Shown here: positions 41,263-54,563 of the stretch, piece after piece | How the letters are laid out: each line of letters begins with the position of its first letter | Numbering within the stretch: position 1 is the first letter of the stretch | Assembly (NCBI RefSeq): GCF_034190915.1 | Contig: NW_026947627.1 | Span: forward strand, 310,001-374,000 | Reading direction: 5' to 3' | Origin: Cavia porcellus | Lineage: Eukaryota > Chordata > Mammalia > Rodentia > Caviidae | Length of the DNA: 64,000 bases | Notes under the pieces: model-generated | Seen by the model: only the letters and a program-made list of their open reading frames with translations | Databases searched by the model: none | Told to the model about the DNA's origin: nothing | Translations under genes and position numbers: made by a program

Positions 41263-42200
41263 CTCACTCCTTCTAGTGAATGTAATGTAACACACACCCA
41301 TACAATGCGCACCACCCCGTGATGTTTTTCTCACTCCTACTAGTGAATGTAATGTAACACACACCCTTACAATGCGCACCACCCCGTGATGTTTTTCTCA
41401 CTGCTACTAGTGTATGTAATGTAACACACACCCATACAATGCGCACCACCCCGTGATGTTTTTCTCACTCCTACTAGTGAATCTAATGTAACACACACCC
41501 ATACAATGCGCACCACCCCGTGATGTTTTTCTCACTGCTACTAGTGAATCTAATGTAACACACACCCATACAATGCGCACCACCCCGTGATGTTTTTCTC
41601 ACTGCTACTAGTGAATCTAATGTAACACACACCCATACAACGCGCACCACCCCGTGATGTTTTTCTCACTGCTACTAGTGAATCTAACGTAACACACACC
41701 CATACAATGCGCACCACCCCGTGATGTTTTTCTCAGTGCTACTAGTGAATCTAATGTAACACACACCCATACAATGCGCACCACCCCGTGATGTTTTTCT
41801 CACTGCTACTAGTGAATCTAATGTAACACACACCCATACAATGCGCACCACCCCGTGATGTTTTTCTCACTCCTACTAGTGAATCTAATGTAACACACAT
41901 GCATACAATGCGCACAACCCCGTGATGTTTTTCTCACTCCTACTAGTGAATCTAATGTAACACACACCGATAGAATGCGCACCACCCCGTGATGTTTTTC
42001 TCACTCCTACTAGTGAATCTAATGTAACACACACCCATACAATGCGCACTACCCGGTGATGTTTTTCTCACTCCTACTAGTGAATCTAATGTAACACACA
42101 CCGATACAATGCGCACCACTCCGTGATGTTTTTCTCACTCCTACTAGAGAATGTAATGTAACACACACGCATACAATGCGCACCACCCCGTGATGTTTTT
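41263..42200 (+). repeat. Left flank of the 3,138-bp duplication
   Basis: 14 monomers: CCTTCTAG, CCCTTACA, GTGTATG, several G7 monomers, ACAACGCGC, CTAACGTAAC, CTCAGTGCTA, then ACATGCATAC, CCGATAGAATG, CCGATAC and CTAGAGAATG. The same order recurs from 48,477 at offset 7,214, which equals 108 monomers minus four 62-bp and two 66-bp shortfalls. Confidence 0.85.
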
Positions 42201-45200
42201 CTCACTCCTACTAGTGAATGTAATGTAACACACACCCATACAATGCGCACCACCCCGTGATGTTTATCTCACTCCTACTAGTGAATGTAATGTAACACAC
42301 AACCATACAATGCGGACCACCCCGTGATGTTTTTCTCACTCCTACTAGTGAATGTAATGTAACACTAACCCTTCCAATGCGCACCACCCCGTGATGTTTT
42401 TCTCACTCCTACTAGTGAATGTAATGTTACACACACCCATACAATGCGCACCACCCCGTGATGTTTTTCTCACTCCTACTAGTGAATGTAATGTAACACA
42501 CACCCATACAATGCGCACCACCACGTGATGTTTGTCTCACTGCTACTAGTGAATCTAATGTAACACACACCCATACAATGCGCACCACCCCGTGATGTTT
42601 GTCTCACTGCTACTAGTGAATCTAATGTAACACACACCCATATAATGCGCACCACCCCGTGATGTTTTTCTCACTCCTACTAGTGAATGTAATGTAACAC
42701 ACACCCATACAAGGCGCACCACCCCGTGATGTTTTTCTCACTCCTACTAGTGAATGTAATGTAACACACACCCATACAATGCGCACCACCCCGTGATGTT
42801 TTTCTCACTCCTACTAGTGAATGTAATGTAACACACACCCATACAATGCGCACCACCCCGTGATGTTTTTCTCACTCCTACTAGTGAATCTAATGTAACA
42901 CACACCCATACAATGCGCACCACCCCGTGATGTTTTTCTCACTCCTACTAGTGAATGTAATGTAACACACACCCATACAAGGCGCACCACCCCGTGATGT
43001 TTTTCTCACTCCTACTAGTGAATCTAATGTAACACACACCCATACAAGGCGCACCACCCCGTGATGTTTTTCTCACTCCTACTAGTGAATCTAATGTAAC
43101 ACACACCCATACAATGCGCACCACCCCGTGATGATTTTCTCACTCCTACTAGTGAATGTAATGTAACACACACCCATACAATGCGCACCACCCCGTGATG
43201 TTTTTCTCACTCCTACTAGTGAATCTAATGTAACACACACCCATACAAGGCGCACCACCCCGTGATGTTTTTCTCACTCCTACTAGTGAATCTAATGTAA
43301 CACACACCCATACAAGGCGCACCACCCCGTGATGTTTTTCTCACTCCTACTAGTGAATCTAATGTAACACACACCCATACAAGGCGCACCACCCCGTGAT
43401 GTTTTTCTCACTCCTACTAGTGAATCTAATGTAACACACACCCATACAAGGCGCACCACCCCGTGATGTTTTTCTCACTCCTACTACTGAATCTAATGTA
43501 TCACACACCCATACAAGGCGCACCACGCCGTGATGTTTTTCTGACTCCTACTAGTGAATCTAATGAAACACACACCCATACAATGCGCACCACCCCGTGA
43601 TGTTTTTCTCACTCCTACTAGTGAATGTAATGTAACACACACCCATACAATGCGCACCACCCCGTGATGTTTTTCTCACTCCTACTAGTGAATCTAATGT
43701 AACACACACCCATACAATGCGCACCACCCCGTGATGTTTTTCTCACTCCTACTAGTGAATGTAATGTAACACACACCCATACAAGGCGCACCACCCCGTG
43801 ATGTTTTTCTCACTCCTACTAGTGAATGTAACACACACCCATACAAGGCGCACCACCCCGTGATGTTTTTCTCACTCCTACTAGTGAATCTAATGTAACA
43901 CACACCCATACAATGCGCACCACCCCGTGATGATTTTCTCACTCCTACTAGTGAATGTAATGTAACACACACCCATACAATGCGCACCACCCCGTGATGT
44001 TTTTCTCACTCCTACTAGTGAATCTAATGTAACACACACCCATACAAGGCGCACCACCCCGTGATGTTTTTCTCACTCCTACATGTGAATCTAATGTAAC
44101 ACACATCCATACAAGGCGCACCACCCCGTGATGTTTTTCTCACTCCTACTAGTGAATCTAATGTAACACACACCCATACAAGGCGCACCACCCCGTGATG
44201 TTTTTCTCACTCCTACTAGTGAATCTAATGAAACACACACCCATACAATGCGCACCACCCCGTGATGTTTTTATCACTCCTACTAGTGAATGTAATGTAA
44301 CACACACCCATACAATGCGCACCACCCCGTGATGTTTTTCTCACTCCTACTAGTGAATGTAACACACACCCATACAATGCGCACCACCCCGTGAAGATTT
44401 TCTCACTCCTACTAGTGAAAGTAATGTAACACACACCCATACAATGCGCACCACCCCGTGATGTTTTTCTCACTCCTACTAGTGAATGTAATGTAACACA
44501 CACCCATACAATGCGCACCACCCCGTGATGTTTTTCTCACTCCTACTAGTGAATGTAATGTAACACACACCCATACAATGCGCACCACCCCGTGATGTTT
44601 TTCTCACTCCTACTAGTGAATGTAATGTAACACACACCCATACAATGCGCACCACCCCGTGATGTTTTTCTCACTCCTACTAGTGAATCTAATGTAACAC
44701 ACACCCATACAATGCGCACCACCCCGTGATGTTTTTCTCACTCCTACTAGTGAATCTAATGTAACACACACCCATACAAGGCGCACCACCCCGTGATGTT
44801 TTTCTCACTCCTACTAGTGAATCTAATGTAACACACACCCATACAAGGCGCACCACCCCGTGATGTTTTTCTCACTCCTACTAGAGAATCTAATGTAACA
44901 CACACCCATACAATGCGCACCACCCCGTGATGCTTTTCTCACGCCTACTAGTGAATCTAATGTAACACACACCCATACAATGCGCACCACCCGGTGATGT
45001 TTTTCTCACTCCTACTAGTGAATCTAATGTAACACACACCCATACAATGCGCACCACCCTGTGATGTTTTTCTCACTCCTACTAGTGAATGTAATGTAAC
45101 ACACTCCCATACAATGCGCACCCCCCGTGATGTTTTTCTCACTCCTACTAGTGAATGTAAAGTAACACACACCCATACAATGCGCACCCCCCCGTGATGT

Positions 45201-45338
45201 ATTTCTCACTCCTACTAGTGAATGTAATGTTACACACACCCATACAATGCGCACCACCCCGTGATGTTTTTCTCACTCCTACTAGTGAATGTAATGTAAC
45301 ACACACCCATACAATGCGCACCACCCCGTGATGTTTTT
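42201..45338 (+). repeat. 3,138-bp tandem duplication, copy 1 (47 monomers)
   Basis: Marks: GATGTTTATC, ACAACCATAC with GCGGACC, AACACTAACCCTTCC, AATGTTACAC, CACCACGTG, TTTGTCTCAC, CATATAATG, CTACTACTG, CACGCCGTG, TAATGAAACAC, two 62-bp monomers (near 43,822 and 44,353), CTACATGTG with ACATCCATAC, TTTTATCACTCC, GTGAAGATTTTC, CTAGAGAATC, and a 66-bp form of the C7 haplotype (near 45,103-45,120). The period is 47 x 67 minus 5, 5 and 1. Confidence 0.95.
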
Positions 45339-48300
45339 CTCACTCCTACTAGTGAATGTAATGTAACACACACCCATACAATGCGCACCACCCCGTGATG
45401 TTTATCTCACTCCTACTAGTGAATGTAATGTAACACACAACCATACAATGCGGACCACCCCGTGATGTTTTTCTCACTCCTACTAGTGAATGTAATGTAA
45501 CACTAACCCTTCCAATGCGCACCACCCCGTGATGTTTTTCTCACTCCTACTAGTGAATGTAATGTTACACACACCCATACAATGCGCACCACCCCGTGAT
45601 GTTTTTCTCACTCCTACTAGTGAATGTAATGTAACACACACCCATACAATGCGCACCACCACGTGATGTTTGTCTCACTGCTACTAGTGAATCTAATGTA
45701 ACACACACCCATACAATGCGCACCACCCCGTGATGTTTGTCTCACTGCTACTAGTGAATCTAATGTAACACACACCCATATAATGCGCACCACCCCGTGA
45801 TGTTTTTCTCACTCCTACTAGTGAATGTAATGTAACACACACCCATACAAGGCGCACCACCCCGTGATGTTTTTCTCACTCCTACTAGTGAATGTAATGT
45901 AACACACACCCATACAATGCGCACCACCCCGTGATGTTTTTCTCACTCCTACTAGTGAATGTAATGTAACACACACCCATACAATGCGCACCACCCCGTG
46001 ATGTTTTTCTCACTCCTACTAGTGAATCTAATGTAACACACACCCATACAATGCGCACCACCCCGTGATGTTTTTCTCACTCCTACTAGTGAATGTAATG
46101 TAACACACACCCATACAAGGCGCACCACCCCGTGATGTTTTTCTCACTCCTACTAGTGAATCTAATGTAACACACACCCATACAAGGCGCACCACCCCGT
46201 GATGTTTTTCTCACTCCTACTAGTGAATCTAATGTAACACACACCCATACAATGCGCACCACCCCGTGATGATTTTCTCACTCCTACTAGTGAATGTAAT
46301 GTAACACACACCCATACAATGCGCACCACCCCGTGATGTTTTTCTCACTCCTACTAGTGAATCTAATGTAACACACACCCATACAAGGCGCACCACCCCG
46401 TGATGTTTTTCTCACTCCTACTAGTGAATCTAATGTAACACACACCCATACAAGGCGCACCACCCCGTGATGTTTTTCTCACTCCTACTAGTGAATCTAA
46501 TGTAACACACACCCATACAAGGCGCACCACCCCGTGATGTTTTTCTCACTCCTACTAGTGAATCTAATGTAACACACACCCATACAAGGCGCACCACCCC
46601 GTGATGTTTTTCTCACTCCTACTACTGAATCTAATGTATCACACACCCATACAAGGCGCACCACGCCGTGATGTTTTTCTGACTCCTACTAGTGAATCTA
46701 ATGAAACACACACCCATACAATGCGCACCACCCCGTGATGTTTTTCTCACTCCTACTAGTGAATGTAATGTAACACACACCCATACAATGCGCACCACCC
46801 CGTGATGTTTTTCTCACTCCTACTAGTGAATCTAATGTAACACACACCCATACAATGCGCACCACCCCGTGATGTTTTTCTCACTCCTACTAGTGAATGT
46901 AATGTAACACACACCCATACAAGGCGCACCACCCCGTGATGTTTTTCTCACTCCTACTAGTGAATGTAACACACACCCATACAAGGCGCACCACCCCGTG
47001 ATGTTTTTCTCACTCCTACTAGTGAATCTAATGTAACACACACCCATACAATGCGCACCACCCCGTGATGATTTTCTCACTCCTACTAGTGAATGTAATG
47101 TAACACACACCCATACAATGCGCACCACCCCGTGATGTTTTTCTCACTCCTACTAGTGAATCTAATGTAACACACACCCATACAAGGCGCACCACCCCGT
47201 GATGTTTTTCTCACTCCTACATGTGAATCTAATGTAACACACATCCATACAAGGCGCACCACCCCGTGATGTTTTTCTCACTCCTACTAGTGAATCTAAT
47301 GTAACACACACCCATACAAGGCGCACCACCCCGTGATGTTTTTCTCACTCCTACTAGTGAATCTAATGAAACACACACCCATACAATGCGCACCACCCCG
47401 TGATGTTTTTATCACTCCTACTAGTGAATGTAATGTAACACACACCCATACAATGCGCACCACCCCGTGATGTTTTTCTCACTCCTACTAGTGAATGTAA
47501 CACACACCCATACAATGCGCACCACCCCGTGAAGATTTTCTCACTCCTACTAGTGAAAGTAATGTAACACACACCCATACAATGCGCACCACCCCGTGAT
47601 GTTTTTCTCACTCCTACTAGTGAATGTAATGTAACACACACCCATACAATGCGCACCACCCCGTGATGTTTTTCTCACTCCTACTAGTGAATGTAATGTA
47701 ACACACACCCATACAATGCGCACCACCCCGTGATGTTTTTCTCACTCCTACTAGTGAATGTAATGTAACACACACCCATACAATGCGCACCACCCCGTGA
47801 TGTTTTTCTCACTCCTACTAGTGAATCTAATGTAACACACACCCATACAATGCGCACCACCCCGTGATGTTTTTCTCACTCCTACTAGTGAATCTAATGT
47901 AACACACACCCATACAAGGCGCACCACCCCGTGATGTTTTTCTCACTCCTACTAGTGAATCTAATGTAACACACACCCATACAAGGCGCACCACCCCGTG
48001 ATGTTTTTCTCACTCCTACTAGAGAATCTAATGTAACACACACCCATACAATGCGCACCACCCCGTGATGCTTTTCTCACGCCTACTAGTGAATCTAATG
48101 TAACACACACCCATACAATGCGCACCACCCGGTGATGTTTTTCTCACTCCTACTAGTGAATCTAATGTAACACACACCCATACAATGCGCACCACCCTGT
48201 GATGTTTTTCTCACTCCTACTAGTGAATGTAATGTAACACACTCCCATACAATGCGCACCCCCCGTGATGTTTTTCTCACTCCTACTAGTGAATGTAAAG

Positions 48301-48476
48301 TAACACACACCCATACAATGCGCACCCCCCCGTGATGTATTTCTCACTCCTACTAGTGAATGTAATGTAACACACACCCATACAAGGCGCACCACCCCGT
48401 GATGTTTTTCTCACTCCTACTAGTGAATGTAATGTAACACACACCCATACAATGCGCACCACCCCGTGATGTTTTT
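45339..48476 (+). repeat. 3,138-bp tandem duplication, copy 2
   Basis: Abuts copy 1 exactly and repeats all its marks. I noticed only two differences: T at 45,231 versus A at 48,369, and T at 45,248 versus G at 48,386. At 48,477 the sequence switches to CCTTCTAG, as at 41,263. This is the least diverged kb-scale pair in the window by eye. Confidence 0.95.
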
Positions 48477-51414
48477 CTCACTCCTTCTAGTGAATGTAAT
48501 GTAACACACACCCATACAATGCGCACCACCCCGTGATGTTTTTCTCACTCCTACTAGTGAATGTAATGTAACACACACCCTTACAATGCGCACCACCCCG
48601 TGATGTTTTTCTCACTGCTACTAGTGTATGTAATGTAACACACACCCATACAATGCGCACCACCCCGTAATGTTTTTCTCACTCCTACTAGTGAATCTAA
48701 TGTAACACACACCCATACAATGCGCACCACCCCGTGATGTTTTTCTCACTGCTACTAGTGAATCTAATGTAACACACACCCATACAATGCGCACCACCCC
48801 GTGATGTTTTTCTCACTGCTACTAGTGAATCTAATGTAACACACACCCATACAACGCGCACCACCCCGTGATGTTTTTCTCACTGCTACTAGTGAATCTA
48901 ACGTAACACACACCCATACAATGCGCACCACCCCGTGATGTTTTTCTCAGTGCTACTAGTGAATCTAATGTAACACACACCCATACAATGCGCACCACCC
49001 CGTGATGTTTTTCTCACTGCTACTAGTGAATCTAATGTAACACACACCCATACAATGCGCACCACCCCGTGATGTTTTTCTCACTCCTACTAGTGAATCT
49101 AATGTAACACACACGCATACAATGCGCACCACCCCGTGATGTTTTTCTCACTCCTACTAGTGAATCTAATGTAACACACACCCATACAATGCGCACCACC
49201 CCGTGATGTTTTTCTCACTCCTACTAGTGAATCTAATGTAACACACACCCATACAATGCGCACCACCCGGTGATGTTTTTCTCACTCCTACTAGTGAATG
49301 TAATGTAACACACACCGATACAATGCGCACCACCCCGTGATGTTTTTCTCACTCCTACTAGAGAATGTAATGTAACACACAGGCATACAATGCGCACCAC
49401 CCCGTGATGTTTTTCTCACTCCTACTAGTGAATGTAATGTAACACACACCCATACAATGCGCACCACCCCGTGATGTTTATCTCACTCCTACTAGTGAAT
49501 GTAATGTAACACACAACCATACAATGCGGACCACCCCGTGATGTTTTTCTCACTCCTACTAGTGAATGTAATGTAACACACACCCTTCCAATGCGCACCA
49601 CCCCGTGATGTTTTTCTCACTCCTACTAGTGAATGTAATGTAACACACACCCATACAATGCGCACCACCCCGTGATGTTTTTCTCACTCCTACTAGTGAA
49701 TGTAATGTAACACACACCCATACAATGCGCACCACCACGTGATGTTTTTCTCACTCCTACTAGTGAATGTAATGTAACACACACCCATACAAGGCGCACC
49801 ACCCCGTGATGTTTTTCTCACTCCTACTAGTGAATGTAATGTAACACACACCCATACAATGCGCACCACCCCGTGATGTTTTTCTCACTCCTACTAGTGA
49901 ATGTAATGTAACACACACCCATACAATGCGCACCACCCCGTGATGTTTTTCTCACTCCTACTAGTGAATCTAATGTAACACACACCCATACAATGCGCAC
50001 CACCCCGTGATGTTTTTCTCACTCCTACTAGTGAATGTAATGTAACACACACCCATACAAGGCGCACCACCCCGTGATGTTTTTCTCACTCCTACTAGTG
50101 AATCTAATGTAACACACACCCATACAAGGCGCACCACCCCGTGATGTTTTTCTCACTCCTACTAGTGAATCTAATGTAACACACACCCATGCAATGCGCA
50201 CCACCCCGTGATGATTTTCTCACTCCTACTAGTGAATGTAATGTAACTCACACCCATACAATGCGCACCACCCCGTGATGTTTTTCTCACTCCTACTAGT
50301 GAATCTAATGTAACACACACCCATACAAGGCGCACCACCCCGTGATGTTTTTCTCACTCCTACTAGTGAATCTAATGTAACACACACCCATACAAGGCGC
50401 ACCACCCCGTGATGTTTTTCTCACTCCTACTAGTGAATCTAATGTAACACACACCCATACAAGGCGCACGACCCTGTGATGTTTTTCTCACTCCTACTAG
50501 TGAATCTAATGTAACACACACCCATACAAGGCGCACCACCCCGTGATGTTTTTCTCACTCCTACTACTGAATCTAATGTATCACACACCCATACAAGGCG
50601 CACCACCCCGTGATGTTTTTCTGACTCCTACTAGTGAATCTAATGAAACACACACCCATACAATGCGCACCACCCCGTGATGTTTTTCTCACTCCTACTA
50701 GTGAATGTAATGTAACACACACCCATACAATGCGCACCACCCCGTGATGTTTTTCTCACTCCTACTAGTGAATGTAACACACACCCATACAATGCGCACC
50801 ACCCCGTGATGATTTTCTCACTCCTACTAGTGAAAGTAATGTAACACACACCCATACAATGCGCACCACCCCGTGATGTTTTTCTCACTCCTACTAGTGA
50901 ATCTAATGGAACACACACCCATACAATGCGCACCACCCCGTGATGTTTTTCTCACTCCTACTAGTGAATGTAATGTAACACACACCCATACAATGCGCAC
51001 CACCCCGTGATGTTTTTCTAACTCCTACTAGTGAATGTAATGTAACACACACCCATACAATGCGCACCACCCAGTGATGTTTTTCTCACTCCTACTAGTG
51101 AATCTAATGTAACACACACCCATACAATGCGCACCACCCCGTGATGTTTTTCTCACTCCTACTAGTGAATCTAATGTAACACACACCCATACAATGCGCA
51201 CCACCCCGTGATGTTTTTCTCACTCCTACTAGTGAATCTAATGTAACACACACCCATACAATGCGCACCACCCCGTGATGTTTTTCTCACTGCTACTAGT
51301 GAATGTAATGTAACACACACCCATACAATGCGCACCACCCCGTGATGTTTTTCTCACTCCTACTAGTGAATCTAATGTAACACACACCCATACAATGCGC
51401 ACCACCCCGTGATG
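48477..51414 (+). repeat. Partial repeat of the 41,263-43,680 block, then mosaic
   Basis: 48,477 to about 49,745 matches 41,263-42,531 at offset 7,214. A two-monomer loss (the TTTGTCTCACTGC pair) then shifts the offset to 7,080 until about 50,760. A 62-bp monomer lies near 50,768. The remainder to 51,414 is mainly ordinary C20 and G20 monomers, with CCCAGTGATG near 51,070 and one G7 monomer near 51,289. Confidence 0.85.
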
Positions 51415-54400
51415 TTTTTCTCACTCCTACTAGTGAATCTAATGTAACACACACCCATACAATGCGCACCACCCCGTGATGTTTTTCTCACTCCTACTAG
51501 TGAATCTAATGTAACACACACCCATACAATGCGCACCACCCCGTGATGTTTTTCTCACTCCTACTAGTGAATCTAATGTAACACACACCCATACAATGCG
51601 CACCACCCCGTGATGTTTTTCTCACTCCTACTAGAGAATGTAATGTAACACACACGCATACAATGCGCACCACCCCGTGATGTTTTTCTCACTCCTACTA
51701 GTGAATGTAATGTAACACACACCGATACAATGCGCACCACCCCGTGATGTTTATCTCACTCCTACTAGTGAATCTAATGTAACACACACCCATACAATGC
51801 GCACCACCCCGTGATGTTTTTCTCACTCATACTAGTGAATGTAATGTAACACACACCCATAAAAGGCGCACCACCCCGTGATGTTTTTCTCACTCCTACT
51901 AGTGAATCTAATGTAACACACACCCATACAATGCGCACCACCCCGTGATGTTTTTCTCACTCCTACTAGTGAATCTAATGTAACACACACCCATACAATG
52001 CGCACCACCCCGTGATGTTTTTCTCACTCCTAGTAGTGAATCTAATGTAACACACACCCATACAATGCGCACCACCCCGTGATGTTTTTCTCACTCCTAC
52101 TAGTGAATCTAATGTAACACACACCCATACAATGCGCACCACCCCGTGATGTTTTTCTCACTGCTACTAATGAATCTAATGTAACACACACCCATACAAT
52201 GCGCACCACCCCGTGATGTTTTTCTCACTCCTACTAGTGAATCTAATGTAACACACACCCATACAATGCGCACCACCCCGTGATATTTTTCTCAGTGCTA
52301 CTAGTGAATCTAATGTAACACACACCCATACAATGCGCACCACCCCGTGATGTTTTTCTCACTCCTACTAGTGAATCTAATGTAACACACACCCATACAA
52401 TGCGCACCACCCGGTGATGTTTTTCTCACTCCTACTAGTGAATCTAATGTAACACACACCCATACAATGCGCACCACCCCGTGATGTTTTTCTCACTCCT
52501 ACTAGTGAATGTAATGTAACACACTCCCATACAATGCGCACCCCCCCGTGATGTTGTTCTCACTCCTACTAGTGAATGTAATGTAACACACACCCATACA
52601 ATGCGCACCACCCCGTGATGTTTTTCTCACTCCTACGAGTGAATGTAATGTAACACACACCCTTACAATGCGCACCACCCCATGATGTTTTTCTCACTGC
52701 TACTAGTGTATGTAATGTAACACACACCCATACAATGCGCACCACCCCGTGATGTTTTTCTCACTCCTACTAGTGAATCTAATGTAACACACACCCATAC
52801 AATGCGCACCACCCCGTGATGTTTTTCTCACTGCTACTAGTGAATCTAATGTAACACACACCCATACAACGCGCACCACCCCGTGATGTTTTTCTCACTG
52901 CTACTAGTGAATCTAATGTAACACACACCCATACAATGCGCACCACCCCGTGATGTTTTTCTCACTGCTACTAATGAATCTAATGTAACACACACCCATA
53001 CAATGCGCACCACCCCGTGATGTTTTTCTCACTCCTACTAGTGAATCTAATGTAACACACACCCATACAATGCGCACCACCCCGTGATATTTTTCTCACT
53101 CCTACTAGTGTATCTAATGTAACACACACCCATACAAGGCGCACCACCCCGTGATGTTTTTCTCACTCCTACTAGTGAATCTAATGTAACTCACACCCAT
53201 ACAAGGCGCACCACCCCGTGATGTTTTTCTCACTCCTACTAGTGAATCTAATGTAACACACACCCATACAAGGCGCACCACCCCGTGATGATTTTCTCAC
53301 TCCTACTAGTGAATGTAATGTAACACACACCCATACAATGCGCACCACCCCGTGATGTTTTTCTCACTCCTACTAGTGAATGTAATGTAACACACACCCA
53401 TACAATGCGCACCACCCCGTGATGTTTTTCTCACTCCTACTAGTGAATGTAATGTAACACACACCCATACAATGCGCACCACCCCGTGATGTTTTTCTCA
53501 CTCCTAATAGTGAATCTAATGTAACACACACCCATACAATGCGCACCACCCCGTGATGTTTTTCTCACTGCTACTAGTGAATGTAATGTAACCCACACCC
53601 ATACAATGCGCACCACCCCGTGATGTATTTCTCACTGCTACTAGTGAATGTAATGTAACACACACCCACACAATGCGCACCACCCCGTGATGTTTTTCTC
53701 ACTGCTACTAGTGAATGTAATGTAACACACACCCACACAATGCGCACCACCCCGTGATGTTTTTCTCACTGCTACTAGTGAATGTAATGTAATACACACC
53801 CATACAATGCGCACCACCCCGTGATGTTTTTCTCACTCCTACTAGTGAATCTAATGTAACACACACCCATACAATGCACACCACCCCGTGATGTTTTTCT
53901 CACTCCTACTAGTGAATCTAATGTAACACACACCCATACAATGCGCACCACCCCGTGATGTTTTTCTCACTCCTACTAGTGAATCTAATGTAACACACAC
54001 CCATACAATGCGCACCACCCCGTGATGTTTTTCTCACTCCTACTAGTGAATCTAATGTAACACACACCCATACAATGCGCACCACCCCGTGATGTTTTTC
54101 TCACTCCTACTAGAGAATGTAATGTAACACACACGCATACAATGCGCACCACCCCGTGATGTTTTTCTCACTCCTACTAGTGAATGTAATGTAACACACA
54201 CCGATACAATGCGCACCACCCCGTGATGTTTATCTCACTCCTACTAGTGAATCTAATGTAACACACACCCATACAATGCGCACCACCCCGTGATGTTTTT
54301 CTCACTCCTACTAGTGAAGCTAATGTAACACACACCCATACAAGGCGCACCACCCCGTGATGTTTTTCTCACTCCTACTTGTGAATCTAATGTAACACAC

Positions 54401-54563
54401 ACCCATACAAGGCGCACCACCCCGTGATGTTTTTCTCACTCCTACTAGTGAAGCTAATGTAACACACACCCATACAAGGCGCACCGCCCCGTGATGTTTT
54501 TCTCACTCCTACTTGTGAATCTAATGTAACACACACCCATACAATGCGCACCACCCCGTGATG
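51415..54563 (+). repeat. 3,149-bp tandem duplication, copy 1 (47 monomers of 67 bp)
   Basis: Exactly 47 x 67 bp with no length variants. Marks: CTAGAGAATG, CCGATAC, GATGTTTATC, CTCACTCATA (51,822), CCTAGTAGTG, CTACTAATGAA, GATATTTTTC, a single C7 unit with GATGTTGTTC (52,521), CTACGAGTG, CCCATGATG, ACAACGCGC, AACTCACACC, CCTAATAGTG, AACCCACAC, CCACACAATG, GTAATACAC, GAAGCTAATG and CACCGCCCC. Confidence 0.94.

Larger units (their letters stand above)
112..48270 (+). repeat. Set of seven 66-bp monomers
   Basis: Single-base losses at four different sites: GCGCACACCCC near 112; one T of the T tract (GATGTTTTCTC) near 1,534 and 6,562, shared by descent within block P; CTACTATGTATG near 20,907; GATTTTTTCTC near 32,763; and one C of the C7 run near 45,120 and 48,258, shared by descent within the 3,138-bp pair. 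So there are five independent events and two inherited copies. Confidence 0.88.
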
